A stretch of DNA of 64,000 bases. Source: Maratus speciosus (Eukaryota; Arthropoda; Arachnida; Araneae; Salticidae). The position numbers were made by a program, and so were the translations under genes. Under the pieces are notes generated by a model. It saw nothing but the letters and a program-made list of their open reading frames with translations, was not told the DNA's origin and did no database searches. Position 1 is the stretch's first letter. Every line of letters begins with the position of its first letter. Location of the stretch: the NCBI GenBank assembly GCA_963932465.1, contig OZ010792.1, positions 285,121,836-285,185,835 on the forward strand. Direction: 5' to 3'. This document shows, in pieces, positions 46,185-58,199 of this stretch.

Positions 46185-48983
46185 GTTGATGCAGCCAGCG
46201 CGCGTGTGATTCACGAATGTTCGAGTTTCGTTTTGTTTTAGTTTGTGTTTTATTTGACTTAATAAGAGGTGGTATTTAATTGCTTAAATTTCTTATAACT
46301 AGTAAATCTGCAGATCAAGAGCCTCAACGTCATTTCTGCAACTTATTGTTTTTAGCAAATTTTGCTTAATATTAATCTTTCTACAAAAACAAAATTCAAA
46401 CTTTTAAATTACACAAACATTTATAGAAGGAGAAAAAAATATTTCGATGGTTTCAGACATTAGAAGCGTTAAATTAAACACGTTGTTATGTAATGATATT
46501 CTGAAATTCTCACGAGCTACTTATTCTAGTAATTTTTATATAATAAAGCAAATTTCTTCAGGGGGTGCCCCCCTGAACCCCCCGTTGTGTAATTTATTTT
46601 GCATTTGTAATTTTCTATTGATTGAGTTAATGATTATCCTATATCTTAGATTCATTTTTACACTGCGATTTATAAGGATAAGCAACAATTTGGTCAAGCA
46701 TTTTACGTTATCCTAATATCCATACAGCAGTATTTACTTGCCTGCTAACCACAAACATCTGTATCTAATGGATAAAGAACTTTTGGAAATGTAAACTGAG
46801 TCATCTAATTTAGAAATCTAATAATAATTTTGATTACCATTCTGCAATATTTATATCTAAGATCTAATCTAAATATCTAAAAATGTACTCGATAGCATTA
46901 ACTTACTAAAATCACCCTAAAGTAGGGGGAGTTCTAAACCTAACGGTTAATAATTCATCATCGTGTCCACTTCCAATTGACTAAATAGATAAACGTGATA
47001 TGGCGCCGTTAAGTATTTTTTGTGATAGCCTTTTAATAGTATCCACATTTAATTTAAAATCGTGATGTTACAAACACCGTTGAAATTTGATGCACACCTG
47101 TGTTCAGGTCAAATTACGAAAGGTTAACTAACCTTTTATTTCCCTTAGCCGGGCATTTTGTTTCATTTTTCGTAATAGGGATTATTTTAATAATTTATTT
47201 TACACTCTACAAGCTGTTACACGAGACGTTGTTCACGTAGCATTAAAATAGAGATAAATGCATTAAATAAAACATTTCACTCACCACCAGACATGGCAAG
47301 TCTCAGGCTTTTTGCACAACACTATTACCTTACAGAAAACGTTGTTCTTTTAAATCGCGCAAATGTTTCAATTAAATAAAGTAACATTTTTTGTATTAAA
47401 ATACTGGTATCCAGAACGCCGGAGGCTTGGCAGCCCTGCTCCTCTTAATAGAAACATATATAGTTAACCAACACTTTATCACATTTTATAGGAAACAATA
47501 CGGAATTTCTTATTTGTATGGCCTTACATATACCTCAGTCATAAAAATGTAAAATTTTGTGCCAATTAATATACGCAATTGCGAAAATGAAATCGCAACC
47601 AATGAGAAAAGGAAGGCCAAGTAAAATCGTGTAAATCGAGGAATCTTTCTTCGTAGTGTGGGAAAATACCACTACAAAAATTAATTTAGGTGGTATTTGG
47701 TGTGAAATGTTTATATGTATTCATTCCTGTCCTATTTATCTTTTTTATTATTTGTAATTTGCTGCATTTTCCCTTTGCACGTGAAAATCTTACAAATTAA
47801 AATGAACTCTTTGGGAGAAATTGTTATTCCCTTTTTTTTTTTTTTTTTTTTGGCAACAATAAAGTTTATAAAGTTTAATAGAATAATGTCAGTTTATTCT
47901 GTATGAAAATAACGAACTTTTTCCTTTATAATCAAAATAGTTGAATACATAAATAAAGATATTATTCTATATAGTATATAAATACTATTTTCATTTCTGC
48001 GTTTAAATCAATTTATATGCTAATATCTATACAAAGGCATTCATTAATTCATTCCTTTTAACTTTGATTTGACTTTAAAAACCATACATACTTTCACATT
48101 TATGATATTTTTAGATGAGATATAGTTGCTACGCAACGGTTAAAAGAAAAAAAATGAAATATAAGTAAATTCATAAAATAAAATGTTTTATATTATTCGA
48201 ACACATGTATAAAATTCCATCATAAGTTATACACCTAATTTAAAAGCTCTGACAAATGTTTTGACAAAATTGCAAACTAATAGGAATAATTTACTACTCT
48301 TATTTAAAAATTTCAGCATCAAAAATTTACCATTTAAATCCATTTTTTATATGAGCCATTTCTTTCAACAAATGAAAATTTGAAAATCGTCTGACTTGCC
48401 ATTGAAAAGCATTACAGAGCAAAATAAAATATTCTATATTTCCCGAACGAATGAACCAAATTTAACCAAAAACCATACAGCTAAGTCCGAGTACCTCATC
48501 AACATGCCACATTAATTTCAAGCCGATCGGATGCTTTTTGCGGCAGTTATCGCGGGACAGACAGACAGACAGACAGACAAACGGAAATCAAAACTTTTCG
48601 TGTCTCCACAGTAAGCCTTCACTGACGTTTCGGCAATGAGTTCTTCAAAGTTCGTATTTAATACGGATTGGATTGATTCACATTTAAATATTTTTTCCGG
48701 TTAAATTCCCGAAGTTCCAAAAAATCCATTTGCCAAAATTGTAAACTTTGCAAGAGGATTTTTCAGCCTAAGCAACACGGGAAAGCAAGCTGTTACAAGT
48801 CATGCAAACAATAAAAAATATTACATCACCGCACTCTTATTATTACTATTTACTAAGCAAGGAGGCACAACTATAAGTGTTCTTATAGTTTATTTACATA
48901 TTTACAAGAGCTGTGAAAGTGCAGCTATTCAAGACAAGTCATTTCTTACAACTGCATCGATTCCACTCGTTGCATCCAAAACC
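46185..48983. other. Non-coding interval
   Basis: AT-rich, with poly-T at 47829-47850. A repeat-like patch lies at 48420-48600, where AAGCCGATCGGATGCTTTTT is followed by a GACA microsatellite, as seen at the ends of several repeats here. GGGGGTGCCCCCCTGAACCCC occurs at 46561. No gene recognised. An LTR for the neighbouring Gypsy would be expected around 48650-48980, but I cannot define its ends without a second copy. Confidence 0.45.
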
Positions 48984-49439
48984 TTACAATCTCAGACTCT
49001 CTGTGTATGGTGCTGCCATCTCTTGATAAAGAGCGCTCCTATTATCGGGATTCTTGTTGGGTTGGGATATGACACCCCTTCCATCATAGTTCAAACGAAC
49101 TACAGGCAATCTTGCTCTTTGACTTCTTCGAACTGGAGCACTTTTCTTTGAGTCCTCGTCATTAGTTTTAGTCAAATTGTCTTTCACACATTTATCTGTT
49201 GTATTATCCTTTTTATTACTCACAAGTGTACCTGTTGCGAAGGCTGAGATTGGCTTAGTTCTATAGTATTATCATTATTAAGCTGTTCTTTTATTTTTCC
49301 ATTAATTCCAGAAAAACTGTTTTGGTTAACCCTTTCATACCTATCATAATCACTGCAATTTTTACCACTAGTATGTCCCATATTTTCAACTTTGTCTGAC
49401 ATTAGTTTATCATTTCGATTTATCTCAACAACTCTCTCT
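48984..49439 (-). pseudogene. Gypsy (copy 2) pol C-terminal tail
   Basis: Minus-strand segments contain ERVVEINRNDK-like sequence, an acidic/Asn-rich stretch, then PVRRSQRARLPVVRLNYDG, the basic R-R-S-x-R-x-R-P tail common at the end of Gypsy integrases, with a stop at 48984. A stop or frameshift near 49220 divides it. It is separated from the integrase body by the 1.33-kb hAT insertion. Confidence 0.7.
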
Positions 49440-49447
49440 GGTATTTC

Positions 49448-50779
49448 CAGGGCTCGTTGATATATATCAATGGATATATATCTTGATATATATCATGATA
49501 TATATCCGATATTTATTTTCAAAATATCAAGGTTTTTGATATTTTCGATATTTTCATTTTCATACATTTGATATTTATTTTTTAAATGTCGTATTTCTTG
49601 ATATTTTCATATATCTTATATTTATTTTTAAAATATTTTCAGTCAAAAGAAGCATAAATGAATTCTTCAACTCTTATTAAAAATTAGCCCATCTGTAAAT
49701 AAAAACTAAAAATAATAGCTCACAAAATATTCCCTACACTCCAAAAACTAGTTTTGGACTGTACCTGCTATGTTTTTGAACAATACCTGCCTAGCCTGTC
49801 TCAATTCTTTTTGTACATTGCACCTGCTAGAAGGAGATAAAGAGGTTAATTGGTGATTGGATATTAGTAAAAAAAAAAAAAAAAATCAATTTTATAAGTT
49901 TTATGTTTGAAACTGAATATTTCAATGTTGAACCAAAAATTTGGTGGGATAATATTAAATTTGAACAACCCATAAAAGATGATTTGACTTATCAGTTGTT
50001 TAAAGCCCGGTAGCAGAAAGTTCCTAACGGGTGACGTGCGTCGCAGATTTTCTTTCCCCTCTTGCAGATTTTTTTTTTCTATTGGATCTTTTTCCAACTT
50101 TATATTATATTTAGTTCTTTATTATTTATTACTAAAACTTAAGATTATTATTAATAAAAATGAGTAAAATGCTTAAAAACATTAAAAGTAAATGATCAAT
50201 TAATTAAAGGTTTATTTGTAACATTTTACCTGCAGATTCTTTTCAGTCCCTGAAAGATCTGAAAAGAATCTGGACACTTGGAGAATTTTCTGCTATTGGG
50301 GTTTAAAGCTTCTCCTTCAATAGATGCATTAGAGTCTTTTCTAGTTTTGGTTTACTTCAGTCTAAATTGCACAGTACGTTAGCGAATGAAAAAGCAGGCA
50401 AACTTACATTCATGTTCAAATTCTTCAATAGAAAAAATAAATTTATTTTGTATTTCGGAATTTGTTGTTTATTTTTATTTTTTTACAGAATCCTGAATTC
50501 TGTGTTTTGATGAGTGAAAAAGCAACTTTTACAGAAAATTGTTTTCAATTATTTGATCATAAATTGTAAAAAAAAGACATTTAGAATTTGTTTTATTATG
50601 TTTCATGCTAAATGTAATACGGTTTACATTCTAATTTATATTAAGTCTAAAAATATTTATAATCAGCATTAAGCTGACAATTTTGAAAATATCGGATATA
50701 TATCGAAAATATCGGATATATATAAAAAAATCGGATATTTTTTATATTTTCGAAAATATCACGATATTTACGAACCCTG
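49448..50779. mobile_element. 1332-bp non-autonomous hAT element, perfect 8-bp target duplication
   Basis: The ends CAGGGCTCGTTGATATAT and the inverse of TATTTACGAACCCTG share CAGGG.TCGT. GGTATTTC flanks both sides (49440-49447 and 50780-50787), perfect. Subterminal regions are dense in GATATATATC/ATATCGATAT-like palindromes on both sides. The interior is non-coding, with a poly-A near 49868. It interrupts the Gypsy integrase C-terminal region. Confidence 0.92.
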
Positions 50780-50787
50780 GGTATTTC

Positions 50788-52804
50788 ATAACTTATCTCT
50801 TTATTAGCTCTCAACTGAACGCGACGCTTACACATTATTCCGTCACATCTATTTACTAGAACCCATCTACTCCCCAATAATTTCATACTTTTTCCCTTTA
50901 CCCATTTCTCCCCCTTTCCAAAATTTTTAACAAAAACTAAATCATGAAGCTGATATTTGTGAAGGGGTTGCTGTATTTTATGTTTTGATGGTAATATCAA
51001 GTGAAGGGCTGTTCGAACTGGCCTTCCAAACATTAATTCAACAGGAGTTTTACCAGTCACTAAATGAGGAGTGGAATGATTTTCTAATAAAAATCGAGAA
51101 ATTGACAATGTTATGTCACTTTTATCTAGCTTTCTAAGACAATTTTTCAGTTTTCACATATCTTTCCGCTTGTCTGTTCGAAGACGGATGGTATGGTGGA
51201 ATAGGCGTATGCTTAATTCCATTATTTTTAAGAAATTCTTCAAATTCATCGCTTGTGAACGCGGGGGCATTATCACTGACCAATTCAACAGGTAACCCAA
51301 ATGTAACAAAAATACTCCTTAATACATTAATTGTAGTTTTACTATCAGACCTGGGTACTACCTCTACTTCCAACCATTTAGTATAAGAATCGACTACTAT
51401 TAAAAATATTTTACCTTCGAAAAGACCGCCGTGATCTATATGGATCCTTTCGTAGGGTAGTTCAGATTTCCATATCATGGGTTCCATTTTGGGACAATGC
51501 CTCGCAATCATCTGACATCTATTACAAGAATTTATCATTTGTTCAATTTCTTTCTCCATATTTGGCCACCAAACCACCCCCCCCCCCTAGCATTCGCTTT
51601 CGTGCTCGATATACCCTGATGAACGGAATGCAGTAATTTTAATATATATTCACGGCCTTCCTCTGGTACGATCACTCTATGCCCCACAATATACAATTTT
51701 ATAGACAGGAAATTTCCCCCCTTCTACGAAAATATGGTTAATATTCTTCTGGTTTAACCTTTCGCGGCCACCCATGTAACACGCACTCTAAAATTTTTTT
51801 AGTTACAGGATTTTCAGTTGTCCACTTTGCAATAGTTTTAGAAGTAACCGGCCAATTAGCATTATTTGAAACGAACATTATTTCCGCAGGATTACTTACT
51901 ATATTTACAGTTTCTGTGAGAGGTAATATACTTAATGCGTCTGCATTTTCATTATTTTTACCTTCGCGATACTCATACTCAATTGTATAATTATACCCAG
52001 CTAACATTAACGACCATCTCAGCATTCTAGGTGATAATGTATCAGGTACCTTTTTAGCAGGATCAAACAATCTAATTAAGGTTTTATGATCTGTTATAAT
52101 TTTAAACTGTTTTCCAGCTAAATATTGGTGAAATTAATGACACCAAACATTACAGATAAAGCTTCTTTATCTATCATTGCATAATTCCTCTCAGTTTTAT
52201 TTAAAGTTCTAGAAGCACAAGCAATAGGTTTCTCTTTACCCTCAACAATGTGGCTTAAAACAAACCCTATACCATATCCAGAAGCATCACAGTTTAAAAC
52301 TATATCTTTGTTAACATCATATAATTCTAAAACAGGAGATGCACATAATAATTGTTTAACTTTTTGAAACGCTTTTTCATGCTTTTCTGACCATGTCCAC
52401 TTTACATTATTATCTAATAATCTATGTAAATGTTCTAAAACATCTGAAATATTAGGCAGGAAGTTTCTATAATAAGAAATTAAGCCTAAAAATGAACGCA
52501 ATTGTGGCACATTATTTGGAATAAGAGCATTCAAAATAGCATTAACTTTTTCTGGAATAGGTCTAATTCTTTCCTGAGATATTTTATGTCATAAATTTTA
52601 ATTTTTCCTTATTTAATCTTATACCATGCTCAGAAAAGCATTTCAGAACACTTTCAACTCTTTCAGAATGTTCTGATTCGTTACTAGCACTTATGATTAC
52701 ATCATCTAAAAATACACCAACATATTCATATTTAAAAAAAAATATATTATCAATTTTTCTTTGGAACATTCCAGGAGCACATTTTACCCTAAATTCTAAT
52801 TGTA
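50788..52804 (-). pseudogene. Gypsy (copy 2) pol: RT palm end, RNase H, integrase
   Basis: Reading 52804 down to 50788 gives an RT palm with FLDDV (YxDD box, about 52700), a thumb with RSFLGLISYYRNFLPNI, RNase H NCDASGYGIGFVLSH (about 52300), and the tether REGKNNENADALS. A zinc finger follows, with LHSVHQG and CNRCQ. The integrase core has IHIDHGG, VVDSYTKWLE, SDNAPAFTSDEF and NRQAERY (catalytic D, D, E present), then a C-terminal domain with GSRWVL. Frameshifts occur, one at the poly-C run near 51580-51590, which splits the zinc finger from the core. Close to K02A2.6-like Gypsy proteins; well preserved but not intact. Confidence 0.92.
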
Positions 52805-52805
52805 A

Positions 52806-55466
52806 TCTATACTAATAAAAGAACAACTAGCTCTGTGTGTGTGTCTGTCTGTGTGCGATGGCTGGGAACATCTACTGCACTTATGAGGTTCAAAATTTTT
52901 CTGAGAATAGCCCAAAGTCTCTCCTGATATACCTGGATCTCAGAATTTGAAAATTCTAATTAACAGCTGAGTTATTAATTATCAACCGTCACTCACTTTG
53001 ATTAAAAATTCATTTCGGAAGGGAAAATCTCTGACGAATGCGCTGAAGGCGTTGATACGCAAATGAAGAACGGGAAAAAAAAATATTTCGAGGATATTTT
53101 GTCATTTATTAACTAACATTGTCCAAACAGCTTAGTAAACTTTAAAACGAAAGACATGTTCTGAAAGATTGTACTCTTACGTCTCAAATGCTGCGATCAA
53201 TTAAAAAATATATCGCAATTAACCCCTTGAAAAAAAAAAGTTAAAAAAGGATCGTTTTTCTGAAAAACGTTTTTCTCCCTTATTACAACACCTCCCCAGG
53301 ATGCAATTTTAAAGGTACTCACAAGTCAAATATATAATTCTAAAGCTGAATCCTTTTTCAAAACGGTGGTGTAATTGTTTTTTAAAAATTTGAATTTAAA
53401 CCCTTTCAAATACACCGACAAATGCAGGTCACTTTCTGCCTCATAAAGATGATTTACATTTCGGTTAAATGTTTATCCTCTAAAATATGCATATTTTTTA
53501 TGAAATTTTAAAAAGGGCTTGGTTTCATTAATATTTACGATCCATTAAAATTTCAGAAAATTCGGACAACAATAATCATTCAATTTATTATGCTAATGAA
53601 ACCGACGCGTCGCGAAAAAAAAAATAAAAGCAGAAACTATTTACGCTCCGATATGGAACATTAATTTACTAAACTGTTCACAGCAGTTGTGGCGTAGTGG
53701 CTTAATCCCTTGGTTTTCTGTACGAACAGACCCAGGTTCGAAACTAGATAGGGCAAAGTTGAAATTTGAATTAGCAGAATTTTTCTATTTTAAGGATTTT
53801 ATTTTTCTTTGAAGGGTATCTAAAATGAAAAAAAATATTCCGACGATTCAGTTTTAAACAGGCTTTACTCTATTAGAAAATAAATTTGCTGGATAGTACC
53901 TTTTTAAAAACTTTATATAGCATATTTGCTTGCAGATTTATTATTTCTTTTTCAGTATTACAGTTTCGGATGCATTTGTAATTACTTTTTCATCTAAAGA
54001 TTTTAAATAAAAATTAAAAATATTAAAATCATAATTAAATTTTAATTGAGTTCACCAATTAGTTTTGAATAAAAGAGTTTAAAATGTGAGATAAATAAAA
54101 ATTCAAAACCTTAATCACTGACTTTATACAACTTTCCAACTGAACATGAGTCGGGCCCTGGTAATTTGCAAAGTCTCTACCTCCCCCCGCCCCATTCTGT
54201 ACCGACCTGCGATACAAATTTCCGGTTTATTTTAATATGGGCTTCTCAAGTCCTAATTTTAAAGTTGAGTCTTAGAGTCTTCTTCCCAGACCAATACCCT
54301 CATTTTTATTGAAGCCACAGGTCCCTTTTTTTAAAAAAGTAACATTTACCCCCTTTTTGTGCATTTCTTTAAAATATTATGTTAACGAATAATTCATATT
54401 ATTCCCTATGCTTAATTTTAACTAATTGAAGATCTAAAGCGCTAAGTACTAAGACATTTTAACATGTTTCATGTTAGGGCCCTGTTTTTAATTATCAATT
54501 GGCCCCATTTGGACCCCCTTTTACATCTCCTTTAAAAATGGTCCATTTCAGAAGCTTTTTTTTCTAACAACTTCTTGGTTCCTCCATACACTATATGAGA
54601 GACAAAAAAAATTTTCTCAGGCTTCAGCTACCACCAATTTAGAATATTAATCGCCTTCTTGGGGCCCTTGGGGCAGGTTCTTTAAAAATTTTCTTTAACA
54701 TAGTTGTAGCGTCCTCCGATTACTTTAAAAGTTACTAACAATATCTTTATGCCCAACTACATGCCAGTTATGTCCCTGGCCCTCCTTGGAGTTTTTGCAC
54801 CACTCTGGCCCCCAGGGCCCGGTATTTCTTTATACCTCAGTTACCACTTTTTTCGAAAATTAATCTCCTTTTTTAGCATCAACTTACGTTTACGCACTAC
54901 AGCCGTACATTAAAAATCGAGTTAGTTTAAAGGTAACTTTAGAAAATGGTTTTCATCAGTTTAATAAATATCGTGTTAATGTTGAAAGTAATTCATGAAA
55001 TTTACAAGGGTAGAGGTCATCTTCTACCGCTTGGGGGCGCATTCTTTCCTCCAAATCTAAGGACCTAATTTCAACGGGATTTGGTTCATTCAACTTAGAT
55101 TACAACTACTTTCTGCATTATGAAATTTTATCTTAGACTTCAGTTACCAACATTTTCTAACATTCATGATGCATTCTTTTTTTTCGATTTTATGCGCTTG
55201 ATTACTACGCGGTTTGGATTACTCAACTTGGTTTTCGATTGTCTCCGGCGCGTGCGGCGCACTTCCGGTACATGCTGCCTTATGTAGCGTGGACCCAGGT
55301 TACAGGTTCGTTCGGAAAGAAGTTTGTTGGGAACGCACTAGACGATGCGGAAGGCAATGGGTGCCTCCAAAAAGGTTCATTTAAAAGAACTTCAAAAGAT
55401 ATAAAATCATACAAACTTGAGTTTTGTTTAAGGTTATTATTTACGGACGCCGGGCGGGTCTGCTAG
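52806..55466 (+). mobile_element. 2661-bp non-autonomous Helitron inserted in Gypsy RT
   Basis: Starts TCTATACTAATAAAAG after A and ends GCCGGGCGGGTCTGCTAG before T, the A|TC...CTAG|T rule, with a GC-rich subterminal CGCCGGGCG hairpin. No target duplication, as expected for rolling-circle transposition. The Gypsy RT frame is continuous from 55467 into 52805 when the element is discounted, fixing both ends to the base. The interior includes a tRNA-like sequence at ~53690 and no Rep/helicase. An ORF at 55239-55466 reads through the 3' end and is not credible. Confidence 0.93.
53683..53755 (+). tRNA. tRNA-like sequence inside the Helitron
   Basis: A box TGGCGTAGTGG (53690-53700) and B box GGTTCGAAACT (53735-53745) with tRNA-like spacing. 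The acceptor stem is not convincing and the B box lacks the usual final CC, so it is likely a tRNA-derived SINE head or tRNA pseudogene captured by the Helitron. Anticodon not assignable. Confidence 0.4.
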
Positions 55467-55635
55467 TACATTAAATAATCCTTTATATGTATTTATAGTC
55501 AAAATTTTACTACTTTCGTTATCTGCAAGTTGTTCATCTTTTAAATCAAAAACAGTAAAAAATTTTCCACCTGCTAATTTAGAAAATAATTCTTCCATTC
55601 TAGGAAGAGGATGATTATCATTTTCAGTATTAGCA
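55467..55635 (-). pseudogene. Gypsy (copy 2) RT segment between two insertions
   Basis: Minus-strand reading contains HPLPRMEELFSKLAGGKFF and the start of the KGLF block. This is RT blocks 2-4, lying between the Helitron on one side and the TTAA MITE on the other. The frame is open and in register with both neighbours across each insertion. Confidence 0.88.
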
Positions 55636-55639
55636 TTAA

Positions 55640-55838
55640 CCCCTTGAGGGGCGGTGGGATAAAATGTATCCCACCTAATTTAAACAAGATTCTCACCAGA
55701 AAGTTTTTACAAAATTTTATATTTTTAATTTTGGTGGAAAATCGTTGAAAAATCTTTTCCTTATTTAAAAATAAAATTTTTCGATTATTCCGGTGAGAAT
55801 TCAATACTTAGAGACATTTTTGCTTGCCCCTCAAGGGG
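55640..55838. mobile_element. 199-bp piggyBac-type MITE, TTAA target duplication
   Basis: CCCCTTGAGGGGC and GCCCCTCAAGGGG are perfect inverses. TTAA flanks both (55636-55639 and 55839-55842). The inner palindrome GTGGGATAAAATGTATCCCAC sits near the left end. Same length and layout as 27068-27266 in reverse orientation. Sits in the Gypsy RT; the frame reads through one TTAA copy when the insert is discounted. Confidence 0.93.
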
Positions 55839-55842
55839 TTAA

Positions 55843-56205
55843 CTGATGCTCTACAATCACCACATATTCTAACAGAACCATTAGTCTTAGGAAAAATTAC
55901 TATAGGACTAGCCCATTCTGAATGATCAACAAGTATCAAAATACCCTCATTTGTTAATCGTTCCAATTCTAAATCAGTAGCTTTTCTTAAAGCAAAAGGA
56001 ACAGGTCGAGATTTAAGAAAAACTGGTTTTGCATCTTTTTCAGATTTATTGACACGGGAGGTCCCTTGATGGTCCCGATCCCGCCAGCAAAAACATTAGG
56101 AAAATTCGATTAAGTAAATCATCTTTCGAAATGCTTTTAATCATATTTACATTAGGCCAAAATAATTTTGATATTTTTAACCAAGTTGTTCCACCAAACA
56201 TCTAA
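55843..56205 (-). pseudogene. Gypsy (copy 2) post-protease linker and RT N-terminus
   Basis: The minus strand reads FGGTTWLKISKLFW (LLGRDWL-like end of protease), a one-base frameshift near 56095, GGIGTIKGPPVSINL, FLKSRPVPFALRKATDLELE, then DHSEWASPIVIFPKTNGS and RICGDCRAS, the canonical RT entry of K02A2.6-like Gypsy. The copy is cut off near 56205; no gag or 5' LTR follows. Confidence 0.88.
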
Positions 56206-56257
56206 GCCTATGATACCTTTCTTACATTAAAATCTTTTTTGTCTTCTTAGGCAGTTA

Positions 56258-57178
56258 ATGAAAAATATTGTGAAAAACAATGCTATTGAAGAAGCAAACT
56301 CGTTACAGAAGTTATTTTCGATTGATCTGAAAGATTCTAAAAGTCTGAGAATTCAAAAAAATACTGACATTGGAATAGTCACAGCAAGATATTTAAATAT
56401 CAGTGGAGCTTCTGAATCCCAAAAAGCAGATTTTTTAGCAGAATGTTTTAAATTTGTGGAGAGTACTACAGAAAAAATATTTGAAAGAATGTCAAAAAAT
56501 TTTGCTTTGTTAAAAGCTGCATCATCTTTAAATCCTATTTTGTTGCGAAGTAATGCAGTATTGTGTGAAACACGTACGGTACATCTACTTCAATTTTTGT
56601 ATTCCAAAGGACAGATTTCATCTGGATGTTCAGAACGAGCAAAAATCCAATTTGAAGTGTTTCTAGAAAAATTAAAAAATGATTACAAAGAACAGTTAGA
56701 TTCTTTTACTGGGGATGTACGATTGGATGATTTTTACTTTGCTTTGTTAAAACCGAAAGAATTTGCAGATTTATGGGATGTAGTGAAATTAGTGCTTATT
56801 TTATCTCATGGTAATGCAGCCGTGGAAAGTGGGTACCGTATCAACAAAGATATGCTTGTTTAAAATCTAACAGAAGATTCCCTAATTGGTTTAAGAATCT
56901 TTTGTATGATGCTGTGAATTTCTATGGAGGTGTTGTAAATGTGTCACTGACGAAAGATATGCTTCAATATGCAAAATTATCGTGCATGATATACCATGAA
57001 GTTTTCGAAAAGCAGAGACAAAGTCAGATTAAAGAAAAGGAAAAAGAAACCAGCAAACGAAAAGTATAACAACAAATTAAATTGTTGCAGAATAAAAAAA
57101 TGAAACTAATAATTGAAAAATCTGTTGAAGTTGCAGAAACCGATGCTCAAATAAAGGAATTATTGAAAAAGAATAATT
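56258..57178 (+). pseudogene. hAT-like transposase C-terminal fragment
   Basis: A 201-codon open stretch (56258-56863) ends WDVVKLVLILSHGNAAVESG YRINKDMLV, resembling the C-terminal dimerisation region (S-x-x-N-x-x-V-E) of hAT-type transposases, though E-S-G-Y replaces the usual E-R-G/S-F. After an in-frame TAA at 56861 the same frame continues (NLTEDSLIGLRIF). A +1 frameshift near 56905 leads to NFYGGVVNVSLTKDMLQYAK and a Lys/Glu-rich coiled-coil tail ending near 57178. AATAAA lies at 57221. A polypyrimidine tract and AG just before 56254 could be a splice acceptor. N-terminal BED finger and core are missing. Confidence 0.62.
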
Positions 57179-57229
57179 AACTGCTAATACTATTATGTTA
57201 TAATATTTTTAAAGTAAAAAAATAAATCA

Positions 57230-58001
57230 GTGTTGTGTATCAAAGTTGTCTTATATTTTATGTGTCCTGGGTCCATATTTCAATTTGAATGCATAAAATA
57301 AGTAGCCTTTTCTTTTTTTTCCTCCAATTTTTGTGATATTATGTTTCAGATAATTGGTTTTTAGGTAAGATTCTTTAAAATTTTATATTCTTCAAATTAT
57401 TAGATAGAAAGTTTTTACATATTCTTACATTCATTTACAAATATTTCAAAGTATTTTTTAGCAGAATGTTTGAGTATTGCTTTACTGTTTTTATAATTAT
57501 TAATGTAAAATGTGCGATTTAATAATAAGTGTAACAACTTTTAAAGAGTTTTTTCATTTGCTCATATCATATATATTCTATTTGATGAATTAGTTGGGCA
57601 ATGGTAAATTATAAGATGACTAACTAGTGTGTATACACGCGTATATTTTGCACACTCAGTATAGTAATAAACACGTTGTAGTACAGAGAAAATGCAGGGA
57701 ATTTTTTGTTCAAGATTAGAGTGGCTCCTGATTAATTAAGATCCTGATTAATTAAAAATTGAGCTATAAAGCGATCCTTTTTCATAGATCGACCGATCCC
57801 CTAAATGCTTTCCGAAGGAAAAGGAAAGGAATTAAGAATTTTTACTAATTAAAGAAAAATAAGAAAACTAAATAAAATACCAATTTTAAAAATTTCACAG
57901 CTAGTAGAAATATATTTTACATTAGTGTATAAATTTTGTAAATATCGGATAGAAATGTTTCTTATAAGCGAAGAATAAATGGCGCCAAAGATAGATACTT
58001 A

Positions 58002-58035
<34 letters not shown>

Positions 58036-58125
58036 CGAATGGACAAGAAAGAAATCTTATTAACGATAATTAGTTAACGCATTAAGCGATTTAGACCATT
58101 CAAGAGATTAAATATATAAATATCA
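57230..58125. other. Non-coding interval with poly-A tract
   Basis: AT-rich, no gene. A tandem CCTGATTAATTAA duplication lies near 57728-57755 and a ~34-bp poly-A at 58001-58034. The downstream end of the transposase fragment's element is not visible. Confidence 0.45.
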
Positions 58126-58155
58126 TTCAAACTTGCGGCGGGCTACGCCCGCTAG
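58126..58155 (+). mobile_element. Possible Helitron-like 3' terminus
   Basis: GCGGGCTACGCCCGC hairpin followed directly by TAGG (CTAG at 58152-58155, then G instead of T). Resembles the ends at 34452 and 21732 (GC hairpin plus CTAG). The 5' end was not found; body extent unknown. Confidence 0.4.
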
Positions 58156-58199
58156 GTAATATTAAGTGTTGATAATGCGAAAAGAAATGTGTCTGATAT

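Noticed and set aside
30761..47438. Pair of hAT-like ends (CAGGGTTGCTACGCCACCGG at 30761; inverse CAGGGCTGCCAAGCCTCCGG ending at 47438)
   Set aside because: 16 of 20 bases match, but the 8-bp flanks (TACACTAA and CTCCTCTT) differ and the sequence inside the right end does not match the left, so a single element is not supported.
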